Shown here: piece after piece, positions 8,676 to 18,206 of the stretch | Position numbering within the stretch: position 1 is the stretch's first letter | Layout: every line of letters starts with the position of its first letter | Assembly (NCBI RefSeq): GCF_001590785.1 | Contig: NZ_LTAO01000018.1 | Location: forward strand, 1 to 40,984 | From: Alkalihalobacillus trypoxylicola | GTDB taxonomy: Bacteria > Bacillota > Bacilli > Bacillales > Bacillaceae_D | Direction of reading: 5' to 3' | DNA length: 40,984 bases | Translations under genes and position numbers: made by a program | The notes under the pieces: generated by a model | What the model saw: only the letters and a program-made list of their open reading frames with translations | Told to the model about the DNA's origin: nothing | The model's database searches: none

Positions 8676-8936
8676 AAGAAATCTCTCCTTCATTTTATTT
8701 TTTGTTGCTTAACGGTCTATAACCTTGTTGCATTCATTTTAAACGACATTTTCTATTTTAATCGTTTATCATACTTTCGCATCAGGCTCTCAGTTATATA
8801 AGTTTTCATAAAAAAACAATGAAATGGGCTCATTTCCAAGGCAGAAATGCAAATCATTCCATTGTTGATAGACAATAATAACCTTTCAAACTCAACAATC
8901 TAGGCTTTTACCGCTCAACTGAAGTATTTTTTATTA
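8676..8936. other. Intergenic region with terminator-like hairpin
   Basis: No gene is seen. A minus-strand hairpin (8815-8866; arms AACAATG/CATTGTT with additional inner ATG/CAT pairing) is followed by seven Ts on the minus strand and could end transcription arriving from the YhfC-like gene after it has crossed the repeat at 8937-9197. Confidence 0.45.
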
Positions 8937-9197
8937 AGTGAATCCATTTCATCATTCATATTTTATAAGAAAATCGAACGATTTGGTTTTTGATTTCCAC
9001 TTAAGGTAGATGCTTTCCCAAGGGCTTGTCTTCAGCTAACTCTGACTACGCAGGCTTCGTCAGAGTGGATCTTCAGACTGCGCTGATCCTTTGGGAGTCA
9101 CTACCTACCGTTTCAATCAACGAGTGAATTCAAAAACTCTTAAAACATATTTTATAAGATGACTTTATTCGTTTATAAAGCAATGATGAAGTTCACT
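8937..9197 (+). repeat. Palindromic repeat element, copy A
   Basis: A 261-bp element with outer inverted arms (AGTGAAT...TTTCATCATT at 8937-8956; CAATGATGAAGTTCACT at 9181-9197) and a conserved core, 8985-9131. In the core, AGGTAG pairs with CTACCT, TCCCAAGG with CCTTTGGGA, and CTCTGAC with GTCAGAG. Four further copies of the core occur in this window, all in the same orientation. It has no coding content. Confidence 0.85.
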
Positions 9198-9219
9198 CAA
9201 GTAAGAAAAGCAAAGCAGC

Positions 9220-9966
9220 TTACTCCTTATTGAAAAGTGCTCTAGACTTTATCATAAATAGGATGCTCATTGCAGCCAATACAGCGATGATTAGATTAAC
9301 TAAATAAATATTGGTCAATGCACCCACTTGATAAAGAGCTGCCGGGGTTATCGTAATAGCATGTGCGAGAATACTATATCCTAAGTATTTTATTTTCCCT
9401 GATTTAACCGCATATAAAACTAAAATCGATAAAGCCATATGTATAATAAGCAAAAGGATTCTTTCGATAAAACCTAATACTGCATAAGAAGCTGTAAAGG
9501 ATTGCAATTGGTCTACAATTACTTGATCCATGAATTCACCTTCATTGATAAGTGTAGCAGCACTTACCATACTCAAGCTTGTAAACCCCATAACCAAAGT
9601 AGATTCAAAGCCACCATAACCAATACCAAACCCTAAACCATCCTTCCAATCTCTATATTTCTTTAGTAGATAAGTAAAAATAGCATATCTTCCTAATTCC
9701 GTAACAAGACCAGTCGTAATCGTCATATAAGGAATATAGATAAATGGTTGTCTCATTACTTCAGAAAGCTGTTCATTTCCTAAGAAAATAGAATGAATTA
9801 AGCCTAATATAATTTGTGAAACGAAAAAGAATGATAGCATTCCGATTAATATCACTTTTAGAGAAGATTTAAAAACAAATTTTGCTACTAGTATAAAAAC
9901 AGCTGGAATAATAACCGATAAATATACACTTAAGGTTAATACCTGAATCGTACTTTCTTCAATCAT
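9220..9966 (-). CDS. YhfC-family membrane protein (putative intramembrane metalloprotease)
   Basis: A 248-aa polytopic membrane protein with about seven hydrophobic helices. The YhfC family marks are E-L-G-R-Y (ETE-like motif in VTELGRYAIF, about residue 90), WKDGLGFGIGYGGFES (about 107-122), HMALSILVLYAV and a C-terminal HAITITPAALYQ. These polar residues inside helices led to the family being grouped with glutamic/CPBP-type intramembrane proteases; the activity is unproven. The start ATG at 9966 has only a weak GAGTAGG. Direct copies of the palindromic repeat lie 22 bp after the stop and 47 bp before the start. Confidence 0.8.
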   Translation of the reverse strand: MIEESTIQVLTLSVYLSVIIPAVFILVAKFVFKSSLKVILIGMLSFFFVSQIILGLIHSIFLGNEQLSEVMRQPFIYIPYMTITTGLVTELGRYAIFTYLLKKYRDWKDGLGFGIGYGGFESTLVMGFTSLSMVSAATLINEGEFMDQVIVDQLQSFTASYAVLGFIERILLLIIHMALSILVLYAVKSGKIKYLGYSILAHAITITPAALYQVGALTNIYLVNLIIAVLAAMSILFMIKSRALFNKE

Positions 9967-10013
9967 TTTATAAGCCTACTCTCTTTTTCTTTTATCATAA
10001 CAAATTTTTCACC

Positions 10014-10282
10014 TAACTGAATCAATTCATCATGTATATATTATAATAAAAACCGAACAATCTGGTGTTTAATTTTCACTATAGGTAGTTGCTTTCCCAA
10101 GGGCTTGTTTTCAGCTAACTCCGACTACGCAGAGCTTCGTCAGAGTGGATCTTCAAACGGCGCTTATCCTTCGGGAGTCACTACCTACCGTTACAATCAA
10201 CTAGTGAATTCGAAACATTCAAGAATTTTTTTAATAAACGTTCGGTTTCATTCACTTATAGAGCAATGATGAAATTCACTTA
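10014..10282 (+). repeat. Palindromic repeat element, copy B
   Basis: A second full-length copy with outer arms near 10014-10032 and 10263-10282 and a core at 10064-10211. It is in the same orientation as copy A. The right stem strand reads CCTTCGGGA instead of CCTTTGGGA, which still pairs with the left strand through a G-U, so the stem is preserved. Confidence 0.85.
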
Positions 10283-10631
10283 ACTTAGTAAAAGTTTCTT
10301 CCTTCATAAAGTAAATGTACAACCTATTTTTATTTATATGAGATTAGTAGCAAACCATCCAGTTGTAGCAACTCTTGAACTGGTGTGTAATGATAACTAC
10401 ACAAATAACGAACAGAACCTTCCTTCTTTTAACAAGAAGGAAGGTTCTTGTAAATTATAAGTAATTTCGCGTACACATCTGATGGAATAAAGTGACCATG
10501 CCGATTAGTTACACAGCCACTCACTGGATGAGGAGTGTCTTGGAGAAGCGAACAGCCGAAGAACCTAATTCTGTTCAATTTACTACTCAAGAGGGTTTTC
10601 CCACCCAGTTGGTTCCTGAAATGGATTGAGC
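10283..10631. other. Intergenic region with hairpin and a GGGTGGGA-type repeat
   Basis: A perfect 15-bp hairpin at 10414-10448 (AGAACCTTCCTTCTT and its complement) may end transcription from the GH31 gene, although its U-tract is poor on both strands. Positions 10532-10616 form an inverted copy of the repeat found at 40416-40490 (CCCACCC, GCGAACAG, AGTGTCTTGG elements shared). No gene is seen. Confidence 0.6.
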
Positions 10632-12971
10632 TTAAAAAATGCGGACAGAGACCACCCCAGAGCTTGCTTCAGCTTTAACAAGAGTACCTAACGGGTGCTC
10701 TAAAAGCTGACAATTTTCATTCTCTACCTTTACGTCATTTGAATGGATGTTGCGCAAAATAAAGGTCATATCACTTAAAGATTGAACCGTATCCCATGAG
10801 AAGGTATACCTATTATTTTCTCTCTTAGCTGTTACTTCTATAGCTTTTTTTCCATTTTGGTCATGTAATACGGCAGATGCTTCTCTATTATTAGATAAAG
10901 AAAATACATGCCATTCGTGTTCCTGTTCATATTGATAATCAGGTACATATTTATCCTTACCAAGTGCAATGATTGACTGTTCCCTTACAAACAAAGGCAA
11001 TGAAAAGTAATGATATTCTTCCTCATACCATTTTCCCCCTTCTAAAACCTCATTCGTTAATAAATGAGTCCAGCTTCCTTCTGGTAAGTAAAAATGCCCT
11101 TTATGATTTTCGTTAAATATCGGTGCTACTAAAAGATGGCTTCCTAACATATATTGCTGATCTAGATAGTGACAGGTCATATCCTTTTGAAATTCTAAAA
11201 TCATCGCTCTCATCATAGGTAATCCGTGTGTATGAGAGGCAACCGCTTCTGTAAACAAATAGGGCATAAGCTGATTTTTTAATTTGGAAAAAAATTTAGT
11301 TACTTCCGCAGCCTCTTCATCATACATCCATGGCACTCGGTATGATTGGTTCCCATGTAATCGGCTATGACTAGATAATAAACCAAAAGCGACCCATCTC
11401 TTAAATAAATCTGGAGTAGCATTTTGTTCAAAGCCACCAATATCATGACTCCAAAAACCAAAGCCTGATAATCCTAGTGATAATCCACCTCTTAAGCTTT
11501 CGGCCATTGATTCATAGCTTGCATAGCAATCCCCACCCCAATGAACAGGGAATTTTTGACCACCGACTGTCGCAGAGCGAGCAAATAGCACGGCTTCATT
11601 TTCTCCCTTTTCCTCTTGTAGCACTTCAAAAACACTTTGATTATATAGATAAGTATAATAATTGTGCATTTTAAAAGGATTTTCTTGATTATGGTAGATG
11701 ACATCTGTAGGAATTCTTTCCCCGAAGTCTGTTTTAAAGCTATCTACACCCATGCTAATGAGTGCACGAAGTTTATTTTTAAACCAATGACAAGCATCCG
11801 GATTAGTAAAATCAACAAGTGCCATCCCCGGCTGCCATCGATCCCATTGCCAAACATCTCCGTTTGCTGTTTTAACAAAATAGCCCTTCTCTACACCTTC
11901 ATCAAAAAGACTCGATTGCTGAGCAATATAAGGATTAATCCATACACAAATTTGCAAATTGTTTTTATCCTTTAAACGTTCGAGCATCCCTTTAGGATCT
12001 GGAAAAACCCTTTGGTCCCATTCAAAGTCACTCCAATGCAAGCCTTTCATCCAAAAACAATCGAAATGGAAAACTCTTAAAGGGATTTCTCTTTCCTTCA
12101 TGCCCTCGACAAATTGAGTAACCGTTTTTTCATCATAATTGGTTGTAAAGGACGTCGAAAGCCATAATCCAAATGACCATGCTGGAGGAAGTGAGGGTTT
12201 ACCTGTCAATGTTGTGTAATTTTCAAGAACCTTTTTTAAGGATTTTCCTCCAATGATAAAATATTCGAGTGATTCTCCTTCAACACTAAATTGTACTTTT
12301 GATACTCGTTCAGATCCAACTTCTAATGATACCTTTTCTGGTTGATTAATAAAGACTCCGTAGCCCTTATTAGAAAGATAAAATGGAATATTCTTATAGG
12401 ACTGTTCAGTACTTGTCCCCCCATCCTCATTCCATATATCAACTACTTGCCCATTTTTTATAAATGGAGTAAATCGCTCACCTAGCCCGTAAATTTTCTC
12501 TGAAACACTTAAGCTTAATTCCTCTCTCATGTAATGATTTCCTTCTTGATCGGTCACATATGCCATTGACTTCATTTCAGTTGATGTTATGGGTTGATTA
12601 CCATTAAAAAATTGAATTCCCCAATGCTCACCGGTTTGTACATGAGCCTTTAGCTGTCCATTAGAGAAAAGAACAGATTTCTCTTCCCTTTCAATCGTAC
12701 CTTGATTTTTTTCACTATTCAGCTCAAAATTTGGACCAGCATTCTTTATTCCTTTATGATGATAAACTTTTACCTTTATAATATCTTCCAGAGGACTCGT
12801 TAATTCAACGGTTAAAAGTGAAACATCTAATTGACTATAACGATTTGTCACATCGCGTGGAGCAACATAAAACGTAACCTTGTGTTTGTCTATAATCGTT
12901 TCATAATGCTGAACCGCTGGAATTAATTGAATTCCAGGCTGTAACATCCAATTCCCATCAATAATTTTCAT
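10632..12971 (-). CDS. yicI: Alpha-xylosidase, GH31 (YicI-like)
   Basis: A 779-aa cytoplasmic glycosidase that releases xylose from non-reducing alpha-1,6-xylosyl ends such as isoprimeverose and xyloglucan fragments. The GH31 barrel carries the nucleophile Asp415 in SFKTDFGERIPTD and the acid/base Asp481 in VHWGGDCYASYESMAE. Both are displaced by one residue from E. coli YicI Asp416/Asp482, and the total length (YicI is 772 aa) also fits. The N-terminal beta domain begins at once, and no signal peptide is present. It lies 41 bp after the solute-binding lipoprotein gene, fourth in the YesM/YesN block, which suggests import of xylosylated oligosaccharides. Start ATG with GAGAGGG about 12 bases upstream. 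Confidence 0.92.
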   Translation of the reverse strand: MKIIDGNWMLQPGIQLIPAVQHYETIIDKHKVTFYVAPRDVTNRYSQLDVSLLTVELTSPLEDIIKVKVYHHKGIKNAGPNFELNSEKNQGTIEREEKSVLFSNGQLKAHVQTGEHWGIQFFNGNQPITSTEMKSMAYVTDQEGNHYMREELSLSVSEKIYGLGERFTPFIKNGQVVDIWNEDGGTSTEQSYKNIPFYLSNKGYGVFINQPEKVSLEVGSERVSKVQFSVEGESLEYFIIGGKSLKKVLENYTTLTGKPSLPPAWSFGLWLSTSFTTNYDEKTVTQFVEGMKEREIPLRVFHFDCFWMKGLHWSDFEWDQRVFPDPKGMLERLKDKNNLQICVWINPYIAQQSSLFDEGVEKGYFVKTANGDVWQWDRWQPGMALVDFTNPDACHWFKNKLRALISMGVDSFKTDFGERIPTDVIYHNQENPFKMHNYYTYLYNQSVFEVLQEEKGENEAVLFARSATVGGQKFPVHWGGDCYASYESMAESLRGGLSLGLSGFGFWSHDIGGFEQNATPDLFKRWVAFGLLSSHSRLHGNQSYRVPWMYDEEAAEVTKFFSKLKNQLMPYLFTEAVASHTHGLPMMRAMILEFQKDMTCHYLDQQYMLGSHLLVAPIFNENHKGHFYLPEGSWTHLLTNEVLEGGKWYEEEYHYFSLPLFVREQSIIALGKDKYVPDYQYEQEHEWHVFSLSNNREASAVLHDQNGKKAIEVTAKRENNRYTFSWDTVQSLSDMTFILRNIHSNDVKVENENCQLLEHPLGTLVKAEASSGVVSVRIF

Positions 12972-13012
12972 AGTCTTTCAACCCTCTCATTTTCTGTTTA
13001 ATCTGGCAGAGC

Positions 13013-14674
13013 TCAAGATTGCTCCCATAATTTCATTCGTTCTTTAATTAACCGACTGTACTCCTCTTCAGCCTTTTCAATACCAATATCTAGAAGTTCA
13101 TTCATAAATGTCTCCCATACAGAATCAAATTCACTTGGTTCTACTAATATGACCTCAGGAATTCTTTCCTTTACTATTTCTAATGCCTTTTGATTAATCA
13201 CGGCTAACTGTGAATTAGGATCGATTGAAAGGTTAAAGGCTGAACCCCAGGCCTTTACAGGAAATGCCTCTTTGGGAGGGTATAACTCCTTCCACATACT
13301 CACTCCAAAAGAACGTAACACCTCCTTTTCAATGGATGTATATGAATCTATAATTTGATCTGGACTAGCAATGGTATATGTTTGTCCGGTAGAGTCTTTA
13401 ACACCATCTCCATAAGAAGGTGCAATACTATCCAAAACACCAATACCGGTTTTCTTCACATAATTAGAGTCATGATTTCGTTGAAACATTTCCTCCTCTG
13501 AAATCACCCTTTTTCCATCGATTATTTGATAATGTTTATTTTCTATGCCCCAATTTTGTAGTATCTGCCCTTCTTCAGAAGCTAAAAAATCAAGAAATTG
13601 AATGGCTAAAATCGGATCCTCACAATCAACCGTTATTCCTACTCCCCAGCCACCTAAATAGCCTGTATCCTGGAAATTTGGGTGATTATATTCTTCCGAT
13701 AGTGTCACTGGATACATCCCATACATTCTGTTTTCCTTCCCTTGCTCTCTTAACATCCTTTGTGCATCACTAACAGACCACTCAGAATCTATCAAACCAA
13801 GAACTCGTCCGGATGAAATTTTTTCGAGATATTGCTCATATTTCTGGACGAAGCTTTCAGGATCTAACAGACCACTATCATTCATATGGTTAAGCCATCG
13901 AAAATACTCTTTCTCTTCTGGACGACGATAATGTAGCGTTGCTTTATATGTCTCTGGATCCACATAATATTCTCCATCATCTGAAGCACCCGTTGCATAA
14001 AAAGCTGGGTTAGTGGTAGAAATGAGGATACGCCAATCGTCTGCTAATAATGATAAGCCAATTGTAGGCTCGCCATCTATAGTTGGATAACGCTTCTTAT
14101 ACCTTCTAATCGCTTCTTCAAAATCCTTAACCGTTCGAATCTCAGGATAACCTAACTCCTTAACGACATCATGCTGCAGCAAAAATCCATTGTCCGGAGC
14201 CCAGTACGTATGATCTATACTTACCGTACTCAGTATATAGATGGAGGGATCTTCACTACTCCATCTAAGACGATCTAAATAATCTCCATAAAGCTCTTTA
14301 ATATTGGGCGCATACTGATCTATTAAAGGGGCCAAATCAATTAATGCCTCTGTATCCACTAGAGTACTAGCTGAGCCCTTTGGTAAGATTAAATCCGGAT
14401 ACTCACCATTTGCAGCCATTAAAGCAATTTTTTGTTCACCTCCATTCACATCAAATTCAGCCTCTATTTTGACACCCGTTTTTCCCTGGACCACTTGGCT
14501 AACAGGACTTTCCATATAGTCCCATTGAGAATGAAAGTCTGCACTAAAAAGCGTAAACGAAACATATTCTTCCTCTCTTGTTTCATTCACCTCCAAAGCT
14601 TCTTCCGATTGACAGCCCACTAGGATGAATATGAATAGAAATATGAATAAGATTTGGTCTTGGTTTCGAATCAT
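13013..14674 (-). CDS. Large sugar ABC transporter solute-binding lipoprotein (LplA/LipO-like)
   Basis: A 553-aa extracellular lipoprotein of the solute-binding family 1 branch that goes with YesMN-type two-component systems (B. subtilis LplA). A short signal peptide ends at LVGC (Cys21). Later features include GEYPDLILPKGSAS (about 106-120), and GYLGGWGVGIT with the EEGQILQNWGIEN segment near residues 340-380, typical of this class. It would bind an oligosaccharide for the usual LplB/LplC permeases, but no permease genes are present next to it. Start ATG behind AAGGAGAGAGG. The regulator gene ends 45 bp upstream. Confidence 0.88.
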   Translation of the reverse strand: MIRNQDQILFIFLFIFILVGCQSEEALEVNETREEEYVSFTLFSADFHSQWDYMESPVSQVVQGKTGVKIEAEFDVNGGEQKIALMAANGEYPDLILPKGSASTLVDTEALIDLAPLIDQYAPNIKELYGDYLDRLRWSSEDPSIYILSTVSIDHTYWAPDNGFLLQHDVVKELGYPEIRTVKDFEEAIRRYKKRYPTIDGEPTIGLSLLADDWRILISTTNPAFYATGASDDGEYYVDPETYKATLHYRRPEEKEYFRWLNHMNDSGLLDPESFVQKYEQYLEKISSGRVLGLIDSEWSVSDAQRMLREQGKENRMYGMYPVTLSEEYNHPNFQDTGYLGGWGVGITVDCEDPILAIQFLDFLASEEGQILQNWGIENKHYQIIDGKRVISEEEMFQRNHDSNYVKKTGIGVLDSIAPSYGDGVKDSTGQTYTIASPDQIIDSYTSIEKEVLRSFGVSMWKELYPPKEAFPVKAWGSAFNLSIDPNSQLAVINQKALEIVKERIPEVILVEPSEFDSVWETFMNELLDIGIEKAEEEYSRLIKERMKLWEQS

Positions 14675-14718
14675 TTTCCTCTCTCCTTATTAAAACCTCT
14701 ATTTAACCTAACACCCCA

Positions 14719-16245
14719 CTAGCCTGATTTAGTTTCCGTAACCTTACTTCTTTTAAATGTAGTTGGTGAAATCCCTACATATTTTTTGAATTTACGATGA
14801 AAATAATCAACATTTCCATAACCTATCTCTTCTGCTACTTCGTATACCTTTTTTCCATCTAAAAGCAACTGCTTTCCTTTCTCAATTCTTGTCCGGTCTA
14901 AGTAGGTATTAAAATATTCACCTGTATATTTTTTAAAAAGCTTTCCCAAATAAGCGCTGTTATAATTTAATAAATCTGCTAAGGATTCCAGCTTTATATT
15001 TTGATGAAAATGATTATGAATAATCACAATCATTTTTTTTATATGAATGTCTAAGTCTTGTTGTTGAATGTTTTCTAAAATAGGCATTAGCAAATCCATT
15101 ACTTTATTTAAAAAACGTTTTTGGTTCATTTCTTCTAAACAATGATGGAGCTTCGTTGCTTGAGCTTGACTCAAATCTTTCAAATCAAGATTTGGAGCTT
15201 TAAATTCTAATAAGACCTTCGATAAAATCAATAAAAAGGTCTCCTTTATTTCATTCTCTGATACTTCTCGCACAATAAATGACTCCATTAATTGCTGAAG
15301 ATAATTCTGTACAAATTTTTCATCTCCCAACTCTAAGGAAAAAGTTAATTTTCCTGTTAATTCCTTGAGGGTCGCCTGATCATCACAATTCGTTTGTTGA
15401 TTATAAGAAGTTGCTGAAAAAGGTCGAATTAATGTATTTTCTGGGAAATAAAATCGGTATTCCAACAAATTTAATGATTTCCAATATTGCTCTCTCATCT
15501 CTTCATATGAAGTAAAAACTTCACTTTTAACCATGTAAAAATAATCTTCTGAACTTAACGGCTTCCACCTTTTCATCATGTCTTTTATTGGATTCTCTCC
15601 ATCAAAAGGAGTAGTGAGGAATATCGTTAGTCGATGACCATTCCAAAATAGATAACCGAATTCTTTATTCTCAATTTCTTTTTTGAAGAATTCCTTTTCA
15701 TAAATTAATTGCACTGGCTTTTTATTCTGATAATAAAATTCAATAAACAACATTTGACAAGCTGGACTCCTTTGGAAAACTTCAACAATCATTTCAGATG
15801 GCTCTGAGCAATCTCCAATCCTTAATAATTCGTTCTCTAATTCTCCAAAATTGAATTGCTTTTTTTTCTTACTAAACAAACTATTTTGAATTTTTTTGAT
15901 ACAATCCGTTAAGTCATCCTCATCAATCGGCTTTAACAAATACCCATCTACTTGGTAAACCATTGCTTTTTGAGCATATTCAAAGTCTGCAAAGCCACTT
16001 AAAATTAAGACATGTACGTCACTGTTTTCTGCTCTTATTTGTTCAAGTAATTGAAGTCCATTCATTTTAGGCATTTTGATATCAATGATCATTAAATCAG
16101 GTCGAACTTTTCGGAAAAGCTCTAATCCCTCCATTCCATTTTTAGCAGAACCACTAATTTCAAAATTAAAGCTTTTCCAGTCAATTACGGTCTGAATTCC
16201 CTTACGAATCATCGGTTCATCATCAACTATGATAACTTTATACAT
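14719..16245 (-). CDS. YesN-like response regulator (REC + AraC-type HTH)
   Basis: A 508-aa transcription activator. The receiver domain spans residues 1-120, with acidic DD at 8-9, phospho-acceptor Asp55 in LMIIDIKMPK and Lys107 in GYLLKPI. A poorly conserved middle region follows, and two AraC/XylS helix-turn-helix motifs fill the last 100 residues (NYNSAYLGKLFKKYTG and IGYGNVDYFHRKFKKYVG). Its gene follows the kinase gene with a two-base gap, and AAAGGGGGA precedes its ATG. It is expected to switch on the lipoprotein and GH31 genes downstream in response to an extracellular sugar. Confidence 0.94.
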   Translation of the reverse strand: MYKVIIVDDEPMIRKGIQTVIDWKSFNFEISGSAKNGMEGLELFRKVRPDLMIIDIKMPKMNGLQLLEQIRAENSDVHVLILSGFADFEYAQKAMVYQVDGYLLKPIDEDDLTDCIKKIQNSLFSKKKKQFNFGELENELLRIGDCSEPSEMIVEVFQRSPACQMLFIEFYYQNKKPVQLIYEKEFFKKEIENKEFGYLFWNGHRLTIFLTTPFDGENPIKDMMKRWKPLSSEDYFYMVKSEVFTSYEEMREQYWKSLNLLEYRFYFPENTLIRPFSATSYNQQTNCDDQATLKELTGKLTFSLELGDEKFVQNYLQQLMESFIVREVSENEIKETFLLILSKVLLEFKAPNLDLKDLSQAQATKLHHCLEEMNQKRFLNKVMDLLMPILENIQQQDLDIHIKKMIVIIHNHFHQNIKLESLADLLNYNSAYLGKLFKKYTGEYFNTYLDRTRIEKGKQLLLDGKKVYEVAEEIGYGNVDYFHRKFKKYVGISPTTFKRSKVTETKSG

Positions 16246-16247
16246 TT

Positions 16248-18026
16248 TCAGTCCCCCTTTGGAATTAAAAAATGAATAAGCGTTCCTTTTCCTTCTAAGC
16301 TTTCAATCTTCAAACGACTTTCCTGTCCATATGTAATTCTTAAGCGTTGGTCTACATTACGTAAACCAATACGAGCTGATTCATCCTCCTCTTTATTTAG
16401 AGTTTGTTTGATCTCGTTTATTTTTTCATTCGAGATACCTATCCCATCATCTTGAACAGCAATGAGAACATTGTTTCCAGTCGTTGTGATTTTTATCAAA
16501 ACAAAGCCCCCTTCCTCTTTATCTTCAAGACCGTGAATAACCGCATTTTCAACTAAAGGTTGGATCAACAAGGGCTGGATACTCCAATTCTTTAAAGACT
16601 CGTCAACTTCTATAGAATAGTGCAGCCTTTGCTCATATCGAAATGTTTGGATTTCTAAATAACATGTAATCATTTCTAATTCATCTTTTAGAGATATCTT
16701 ACTTCCACTTACTTCAATGCTCTTCCTCATTAATTTCCCTAACATTTTAACAATCGAAGCAATTTCCTTTTGACCCTGCATATGTGCTTTCATTCGAATG
16801 GATTCTAATGTATTAAATAAAAAATGAGGATTTATTTGGCTTGCTAATAACCTTAACTTCATTTCATTTTGCTTTTGTTCTAAAGTATTCTTTTGTTCGG
16901 TTGTTTCCTGTACTTGTTCAATTAATCCATTTATATTGCGAACCATCTGATTAAATTGAGCAGATAACTGCCCTATCTCATCCTTCCCATCTACAAAAAC
17001 ACTAGAATCTAAATTACCTTCTGAAACTCTTTTAATCTGAAAGCTTAATCTGCCTAACCTTTTGGTTAACAGCCAAGAAACGACAATAATTAGTAGCAAT
17101 GCAAATATGATACCAATGACTGTAATAACCATTCCTAGGCTTCGAAGATAATTAGCATCTTTTTCAATATGCTTAGTGGAAATAACAGATACAACCGTTA
17201 AATCATTATAACTAGACTCAATGACCAATGGCTTGAACATAATTTGGGAAGCTTCTCCATTTACTATCCCTGTATAAATAGATTCTTCTTTTTCTTTTAT
17301 TTCTTCGAGTGACATAACACTATCAATATTTTTACCAATCAAAGTTTGATCGTTAGATGAAATCACTTGCTGACTTTCATCAATCAATAATGTTAAATAA
17401 GATTCTTGGTTTAAAATCCAATGTAGTTGCTCCGGGTTAATATTAATTACTAACATTCCTGATGTCTGATTATCAATAAAATAAATTTTCCTTGTTAAAC
17501 TTAAATAGGATTGATGATGATTCGTTTCATCAGATATAAAGTGCCAGCCTATTAAACCTTTTTCTTGAGTAGATTGGGCATACCAGTTCGTATCCGCAAT
17601 TTCATTAGTTAGTGGAATGAAAGACCAATTATTCAGTAAAGTAGGATTATCCATATAAAAGCGAATATTTGATATTTCTGAATAAAATTGTAAATAATTT
17701 TCAAAGGTTAAGTAGTTTTGATAGGATTGTACGACTTCGTACGTATGCTGATATTCGGTATTCACTAGCTGATTTAAGTTTCGGTCAAATTGTAGATGAT
17801 TCGAAATATGAATCGGAATTCTCAATATTTGGTTCACCCTTTGGTTCACACGCTCAATATTAATCTCAGATTGAAGTTTAGCATCCTCTGTTGCTAAACT
17901 TCTTAATTCCTCTGTTAAAATTAGACCAACGATCGCAATCGGAAACGCCACAACCAAAAGAAAAGCTACTATTAATTTTCCTCTGAGCTTTAAGTCATTG
18001 AACTTTTGTAGCAGGGCACGGAACAT
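16248..18026 (-). CDS. YesM-like sensor histidine kinase
   Basis: A 592-aa membrane kinase. One transmembrane helix lies at about 17-38, an extracellular dCache-like sensor follows, and a second helix lies at about 297-320. Then come HAMP, the His_kinase (PF06580) motif QINPHFLFNTLESIRM around residue 400 with the phospho-His, and an HATPase domain with N-box PLVENAVIHGLEDKEEGG and G-box DDGIGI. The frame opens at a TTG at 18044, but AAGGAG lies inside it, seven bases before the ATG at 18026, so that is the start. First gene of the carbohydrate block. It probably senses a sugar or sugar-loaded lipoprotein. Confidence 0.93.
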   Translation of the reverse strand: MFRALLQKFNDLKLRGKLIVAFLLVVAFPIAIVGLILTEELRSLATEDAKLQSEINIERVNQRVNQILRIPIHISNHLQFDRNLNQLVNTEYQHTYEVVQSYQNYLTFENYLQFYSEISNIRFYMDNPTLLNNWSFIPLTNEIADTNWYAQSTQEKGLIGWHFISDETNHHQSYLSLTRKIYFIDNQTSGMLVININPEQLHWILNQESYLTLLIDESQQVISSNDQTLIGKNIDSVMSLEEIKEKEESIYTGIVNGEASQIMFKPLVIESSYNDLTVVSVISTKHIEKDANYLRSLGMVITVIGIIFALLLIIVVSWLLTKRLGRLSFQIKRVSEGNLDSSVFVDGKDEIGQLSAQFNQMVRNINGLIEQVQETTEQKNTLEQKQNEMKLRLLASQINPHFLFNTLESIRMKAHMQGQKEIASIVKMLGKLMRKSIEVSGSKISLKDELEMITCYLEIQTFRYEQRLHYSIEVDESLKNWSIQPLLIQPLVENAVIHGLEDKEEGGFVLIKITTTGNNVLIAVQDDGIGISNEKINEIKQTLNKEEDESARIGLRNVDQRLRITYGQESRLKIESLEGKGTLIHFLIPKGD

Positions 18027-18166
18027 CGATATTCTCCTTTCCAAAGAGGAAAGTAATCGCTTTCATTTTATTTATTCTATTATACTAAAACGAAGTCCTT
18101 TTTTATCAATTGATTTCAGCGCTATTTTTATACAATAATCATGTCATTATTAGTGATTCACATAAA

Positions 18167-18200
18167 AAAACCATAGTGGCTCGATTCACACTATGGTTTT
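18167..18200 (-). terminator. Rho-independent terminator of the DUF418 gene
   Basis: Hairpin arms (AAACCATAGTG 18168-18178; CACTATGGTTT 18189-18199) begin 7 bp after the stop of the gene at 18207-19391. Seven Ts follow on the minus strand. Confidence 0.9.
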
Positions 18201-18206
18201 CGTTTG

